In this document: positions 30,232 to 33,060 of the stretch, one piece after another
Position numbering within the stretch: position 1 is the first letter of the stretch
How the letters are laid out: every line of letters begins with the position of its first letter
Assembly: GCA_036555105.1 (NCBI GenBank)
Contig: DATBMA010000038.1
Span: 1-33,060 of the forward strand
Origin: DATBMA01 sp036555105
Lineage (GTDB): Bacteria > Actinomycetota > Acidimicrobiia > Spongiisociales > ZC4RG35
Length of the DNA: 33,060 nt
Direction of reading: 5' to 3'
Made by a program: the position numbers and the translations under genes
Notes under the pieces: generated by a model
Told to the model about the DNA's origin: nothing
What the model saw: the letters and a program-made list of their open reading frames with translations, nothing else
The model's database searches: none

Positions 30232-31309
30232 GGAATTGCGGCTGGGAGCGAATGTCGAGTCTGCGGCTGCGGCTCGGACTTTCATCGCCACTTCGACCCC
30301 GCTCGACCCGGTGAGAAGGGCAGAGGCACAGGTCATGATCACCGAGCTGATCGCGAACGCCATCAACCACGCCGAACTGCCACCGGCCGCCGATCTCACC
30401 ATGACCGTTGACAGCGATCCCGCCAGGGTGCGGGTGGGCCTCAGCCACCCCTACCCGGTGCCGATCGAGGCCGAGCCGGCCGGAATCGGGCTGATGCTGG
30501 TCCAGAGGCTCGCCCGTCGCTGGGGCATCGAGTGGGACGATGGCACGGCCGAGGTCTGGTTCGAGGTCCGGGCCGCCGGGACCGGGGCTGCCCTTACCCA
30601 CCTGAGCGACCTGGAGGTGCTCGGCAGGGCCATGGACGACGAGCTCTACCGGGATGAGGCCGTCAGCCGCTTCTCCGGCCTGGCAGTCGGTGTGAGCCGC
30701 AGATTCCGCGGCAAAGGGGTGGCGGACTCCGACCTCGAGCAGGTGGCACTGCTCGGGCTGATCAACGCCATGGCCCGATTCGACCCCGAGAAAGGTGCGT
30801 TCGAGCCGTTCGCGGTGGCGACCATTGACGGGGAGCTGAAGCGGGCGCTGCGAGACACGGCTTGGTCGGTCAAAGTCCCCCGGAGCCTGCAGGAGAAGTC
30901 ACTCCTGGTCGGCAAGTCCAGCGAGGCACTGGCCCAGTCTCTCGGCCGGCCCGCCCAGGCGATAGACATCGCGAAGGATCTGGACCTGACCGAAGAAGAG
31001 GTGATAGAGGCGATGGCCGCCAACTCGGCCTACCGCTGGGAATCGATCGACGAGCCGAGTCCCATCACAGGAGCAACCTTGGCCGACACCCTCGGTGACG
31101 ATGAGGACTGGGCGGCCGCCTCGGCCGATTGGGAAGAGCTGGCCGATGGGATCCGCACCCTTCCCCCCAGGGATCGGCGAATCCTCTACATGCGCTTCTA
31201 TCAGGACATGACCCAGAGCGAGATAGCCGGCGAATTGGGCATCTCACAGATGCACGTGTCACGCATCCTCGCCCGGGCCCTCGAACAGCTGCGAGCGGTG
31301 GTGGGCTGA
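30224..31309 (+). CDS. RsbW-like HATPase fused to SigB/SigF-type sigma factor
   Basis: One 361-residue frame with two full domains. Residues 1-118 are an RsbW-like domain: N-box ELIANAINHA (41-50) and G-box PAGIGLMLVQRLARRWGIEW (85-104); the Asp expected before the ATP lid is replaced (GLSHPYP, 72-78). A linker (about 119-145) leads to a group 3 sigma factor: region 2 (DLEQVALLGLINAMARFDPE; DGELKRALRDTAWSVKVPRS), region 3 (about 225-275) and region 4 (LPPRDRRILYMRFYQDMTQS, then GISQMHVSRILARALEQLR). Codon use and frame are uninterrupted through the junction, and no stop or strong internal ribosome site separates the halves. The TTG start overlaps the preceding gene. The cis anti-sigma domain may hold the sigma domain inactive until a STAS partner binds (inference). 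Confidence 0.9.
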   Translation: MTEELRLGANVESAAAARTFIATSTPLDPVRRAEAQVMITELIANAINHAELPPAADLTMTVDSDPARVRVGLSHPYPVPIEAEPAGIGLMLVQRLARRWGIEWDDGTAEVWFEVRAAGTGAALTHLSDLEVLGRAMDDELYRDEAVSRFSGLAVGVSRRFRGKGVADSDLEQVALLGLINAMARFDPEKGAFEPFAVATIDGELKRALRDTAWSVKVPRSLQEKSLLVGKSSEALAQSLGRPAQAIDIAKDLDLTEEEVIEAMAANSAYRWESIDEPSPITGATLADTLGDDEDWAAASADWEELADGIRTLPPRDRRILYMRFYQDMTQSEIAGELGISQMHVSRILARALEQLRAVVG

Positions 31310-31321
31310 GGCCCCCATCAC
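31298..31321 (+). terminator. Hairpin with the sigma-gene stop codon in its loop
   Basis: GTGGTGGGC and GCCCCCATCAC pair over about eight positions with one G-T wobble; the loop contains the TGA stop (31307-31309). No T-run. It resembles the hairpin over the stop codon at 4786-4808. Confidence 0.45.
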
Positions 31322-31394
31322 TTAGAGATCCACGGGAAGCGGGGCGACCAGGCGGCCGTGATCATCCGCCCGATCGCCCCGCGGCAAGCCATGC

Positions 31395-31538
31395 TCAGGC
31401 GAGTTGTCTTCGCCCCGTGAAGAAGCTCACTATCAAAAGCACCAGGGCCACGATCAGCAGCCACCGAAGCGCTTCGACGAAGAGCCCAACCCCTCCGAGC
31501 ACAAGAGCCAGCAACAGGATCAGCACTGCAAGCGTCAA
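31395..31538 (-). CDS. Small two-helix membrane protein, 47 residues
   Basis: A TTG at 31538, six bases behind GGAGG, opens a 47-residue protein: helix 1 MTLAVLILLLALVLGGVGLF, short turn VEALR, helix 2 WLLIVALVLLIVSFF, basic tail TGRRQLA. The positive tail suggests a cytoplasmic C-terminus. It resembles short actinobacterial membrane proteins (DUF6131-like) of unknown role. A SigB-type promoter is 25 bases upstream of the start. Confidence 0.7.
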   Translation of the reverse strand: MTLAVLILLLALVLGGVGLFVEALRWLLIVALVLLIVSFFTGRRQLA

Positions 31539-31563
31539 GGCATTCCTCCTTTTCCGCCCGCAT

Positions 31564-31589
31564 GTACCCACCCTTGCCCCGCGGCAAAC
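31564..31589 (-). promoter_or_regulatory. SigB/SigF-type promoter of the 47-residue membrane protein gene
   Basis: On the minus strand GTTTGC (31589-31584), 14 bases, GGGTAC (31569-31564), 25 bases before the TTG. Confidence 0.75.
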
Positions 31590-31620
31590 TCGCAGGGTCA
31601 GGGTGTTAGCCCCCTGGCGA

Positions 31621-32451
31621 TCAGGGTGATTCGAACCCGTAGCGGCTGAGGATCACCTGCCCGGGGCTGGGAAGGACGTATTCGACGAATGCCGCCGCGG
31701 CCGCCGGGTTGGGGGCCTCGGTCAAGACTGCGATCGGATACTGGGCGACGACGTTGTACTCGGCCGGGATGTCCACTCCCAGCACCCCACCGTCGGTGGA
31801 GAGGACATCGGTCACGTAGACGATGCCGGCGTCGAGCTCACCGCTCTCGACTTTGGTCAGCAACGCCCGCACATCCGGCTCGCTGGTGTCGATGGACGGA
31901 GTCACCCCCGCATTGGCCAGCGCTTCCCTCCCGAAGCTGCCGCAGGGCACCTGCTCCTCGCAGAGCCCGATCAGCAGTTCCTCCCGGGCGAAGTCATCCA
32001 GCCCGGTCACCCCGCCCGGATTGTCCGGTGGGGTGGCGATCTGCAGGATGTTGGTCACGAAGATCTGATAGTCGGCGGCGCCGCCGCCCTCCACGACCTG
32101 ATCCATCGTGGAGGTGTTGGCCGAGGCGAAGACATCGGCCGGGGCCCCCTCCAGGATCTGCTCCCGAAGCGTGCTGCTGGCTCCGAGATTGAGCACCACG
32201 TCCACGCCAGGATGCTCCGCTTCGAACCCTGCCTCGATCTCGCCGAACGCATCGGTCAGGGAGGCCGCCGCCGACACGAGCAGCTCACCGGACATCCCGG
32301 CTGTAGTCGTCGGTGCGGCCGCAGTCGTCACGGCCGCGGCACTCGTGGTCGTGGCAGGAGCCGCAGCCATGCTCGTCGTGGTCGTGGCGGCGGTGCAAGC
32401 GGCCAGTGTGGCAAGGACGGCCGCGAGCGGGACCAGCACTCTGTTGTTCAC
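31621..32451 (-). CDS. modA: Molybdate ABC transporter substrate-binding lipoprotein
   Basis: A 276-residue lipoprotein with lipobox LAAC (Cys about 18), a long Ala/Thr-rich tether (about 20-52) and a ModA-type binding domain: GELLVSAAASLTDAFGEIEA, VLNLGASSTLREQILEGAPA, DVFASANTSTMDQVVEGG, and GELDAGIVYVTDVLS. The two Ser in AAAS and GASS are the usual oxyanion ligands. GTG at 32451 follows AGAGGA. It is 14 kb from modBC and has no partner genes beside it, so it either serves that transporter in trans or is a second, orphan copy. Confidence 0.88.
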   Translation of the reverse strand: MNNRVLVPLAAVLATLAACTAATTTTSMAAAPATTTSAAAVTTAAAPTTTAGMSGELLVSAAASLTDAFGEIEAGFEAEHPGVDVVLNLGASSTLREQILEGAPADVFASANTSTMDQVVEGGGAADYQIFVTNILQIATPPDNPGGVTGLDDFAREELLIGLCEEQVPCGSFGREALANAGVTPSIDTSEPDVRALLTKVESGELDAGIVYVTDVLSTDGGVLGVDIPAEYNVVAQYPIAVLTEAPNPAAAAAFVEYVLPSPGQVILSRYGFESP

Positions 32452-32590
32452 ACATCCTCTAGTGCCATGGCGGAACTCATTAGTAGTCACGGGATCACCA
32501 ATGAGGCGTTGACGATCGGCATCGCACGAGGGGTAAAGGGCAGCGCCGCCCTCAAGGCTTCCGACGTCATGGTGGCGTCGACTGGTCCAG

Positions 32591-32704
32591 TCAGCCGTCA
32601 ACCTCTTCCACCACCGCTTTCAACATCTCCACCTCGATCAGATCTTTTTGGCACCCCGCGGCCCGCATCATCCCGATCAGATCCTCGAGATCTGCCAGCA
32701 GCAC
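32591..32704 (-). CDS. Possible 37-residue acidic helical peptide
   Basis: A short frame from GTG 32704 reads LLADLEDLIGMMRAAGCQ followed by KDLIEVEMLKAVVEEVDG, an amphipathic acidic helix with sensible codon choice. No good ribosome site is visible. It begins 20 bases past the dioxygenase stop. It could be a real small gene or a remnant; low confidence. Confidence 0.25.
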   Translation of the reverse strand: MLLADLEDLIGMMRAAGCQKDLIEVEMLKAVVEEVDG

Positions 32705-32724
32705 CTCGAACCCGTCGAGGGACG

Positions 32725-33060
32725 CTAGGCCGATCCCCCGGCGATCCCGACCAGCAGAGTGGCCACCAGGAGGGTGTCGACGCCCCCGGTCATGCTGGCG
32801 AGCTGAAACTGGCTCCCATCGCTGAAGACGCCGTCGTCCTCGATGCTCGCCACCGAGGTGTTCTGGCCACGTGCGGCATATGGCTCGACCCCGTAGACCG
32901 CAGTGGTCGCCTCCTGCGGAAAGGCGATCTGGGAAGTGGCGGCCAGCCCCGACCCGAGGAAGACCTGGAAATGGATGTGAGTGATCCGTCCCGGGTACCA
33001 ACCGGGGTAGATGGTCTGGAAGCTCACCTGCCCGGCGGGGTCGGCGAGTTGGATGCCGCG
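32725..33060 (-). CDS. Intradiol ring-cleavage dioxygenase-like protein, C-terminal part (runs off the right edge)
   Basis: The last 111 residues are visible. VSFQTIYPGWYPGRITHIHF carries the Tyr and HxH iron ligands of intradiol (catechol/protocatechuate-type) dioxygenases, followed by ATSQIAFPQ and a Gly/Ala/Leu-rich hydrophobic end. The protein might be a secreted or extracellular intradiol-like enzyme, many of which have unknown substrates. The frame is open to the window edge. Confidence 0.8.
   Translation of the reverse strand, partial: RGIQLADPAGQVSFQTIYPGWYPGRITHIHFQVFLGSGLAATSQIAFPQEATTAVYGVEPYAARGQNTSVASIEDDGVFSDGSQFQLASMTGGVDTLLVATLLVGIAGGSA

Overview
The window looks like chromosomal DNA of a high-GC actinobacterium. 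Evidence seen directly: strongly G/C-biased third codon positions, a WhiB-type iron-sulfur protein, frequent GTG/TTG starts, a peptidoglycolipid-addressing (GAP/Sap) membrane protein, and three secreted proteins with cysteine-containing SLH-like repeats. By memory of family distribution (inference, not searched) this combination suggests an Acidimicrobiia-like lineage. I saw no rRNA, tRNA, CRISPR array, transposase or phage module.

Layout. 1-4.8 kb: 5' end of a secreted adhesin-like protein, a ferredoxin-reductase-type flavoprotein, a lipoprotein trypsin-like protease, and an ArsR/SRPBCC fusion regulator whose promoter carries a perfect 9-2-9 palindrome in its spacer. 4.8-10 kb: a minus-strand set of three secreted proteins, each with three SLH-like repeats followed by a different C-terminal domain (beta-helix, unknown, VanW), then a frameshifted SulP/STAS remnant. 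10-17 kb: small membrane and SnoaL-like proteins, an SDR plus XRE-cupin pair divergent from a bicupin, an LLM flavin monooxygenase with no ordinary start codon, and modBC. 17-21.5 kb: a heptamer repeat array, CsbD, a GH130-type glycosidase, a WhiB gene with no ordinary start codon, an alpha/alpha-barrel-like protein and small basic or zinc-finger proteins. 21.5-31.5 kb: a general-stress island. 31.6-33 kb: modA and the 3' end of an intradiol dioxygenase.

The stress island is the most interesting part. It holds a PAS-GAF-SpoIIE (RsbU-like) phosphatase, a STAS anti-sigma antagonist, an intact RsbW-like kinase, a MEDS-HATPase protein, two degenerate HATPase-like proteins, and one open frame fusing an RsbW-like domain directly to a complete SigB/SigF-type sigma factor. 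In and around the island, eight genes are preceded by a near-identical two-box sequence, GTTTNN-N14/15-GGGTAN, which matches the promoter class read by SigB/SigF sigma factors. The targets (dps, csbD, a CBS protein, a GT4 glycosyltransferase, a Cys-rich protein and small membrane proteins) fit a stress regulon. The window therefore appears to contain both a partner-switching circuit with an unusual fused sigma factor and a set of its likely targets.
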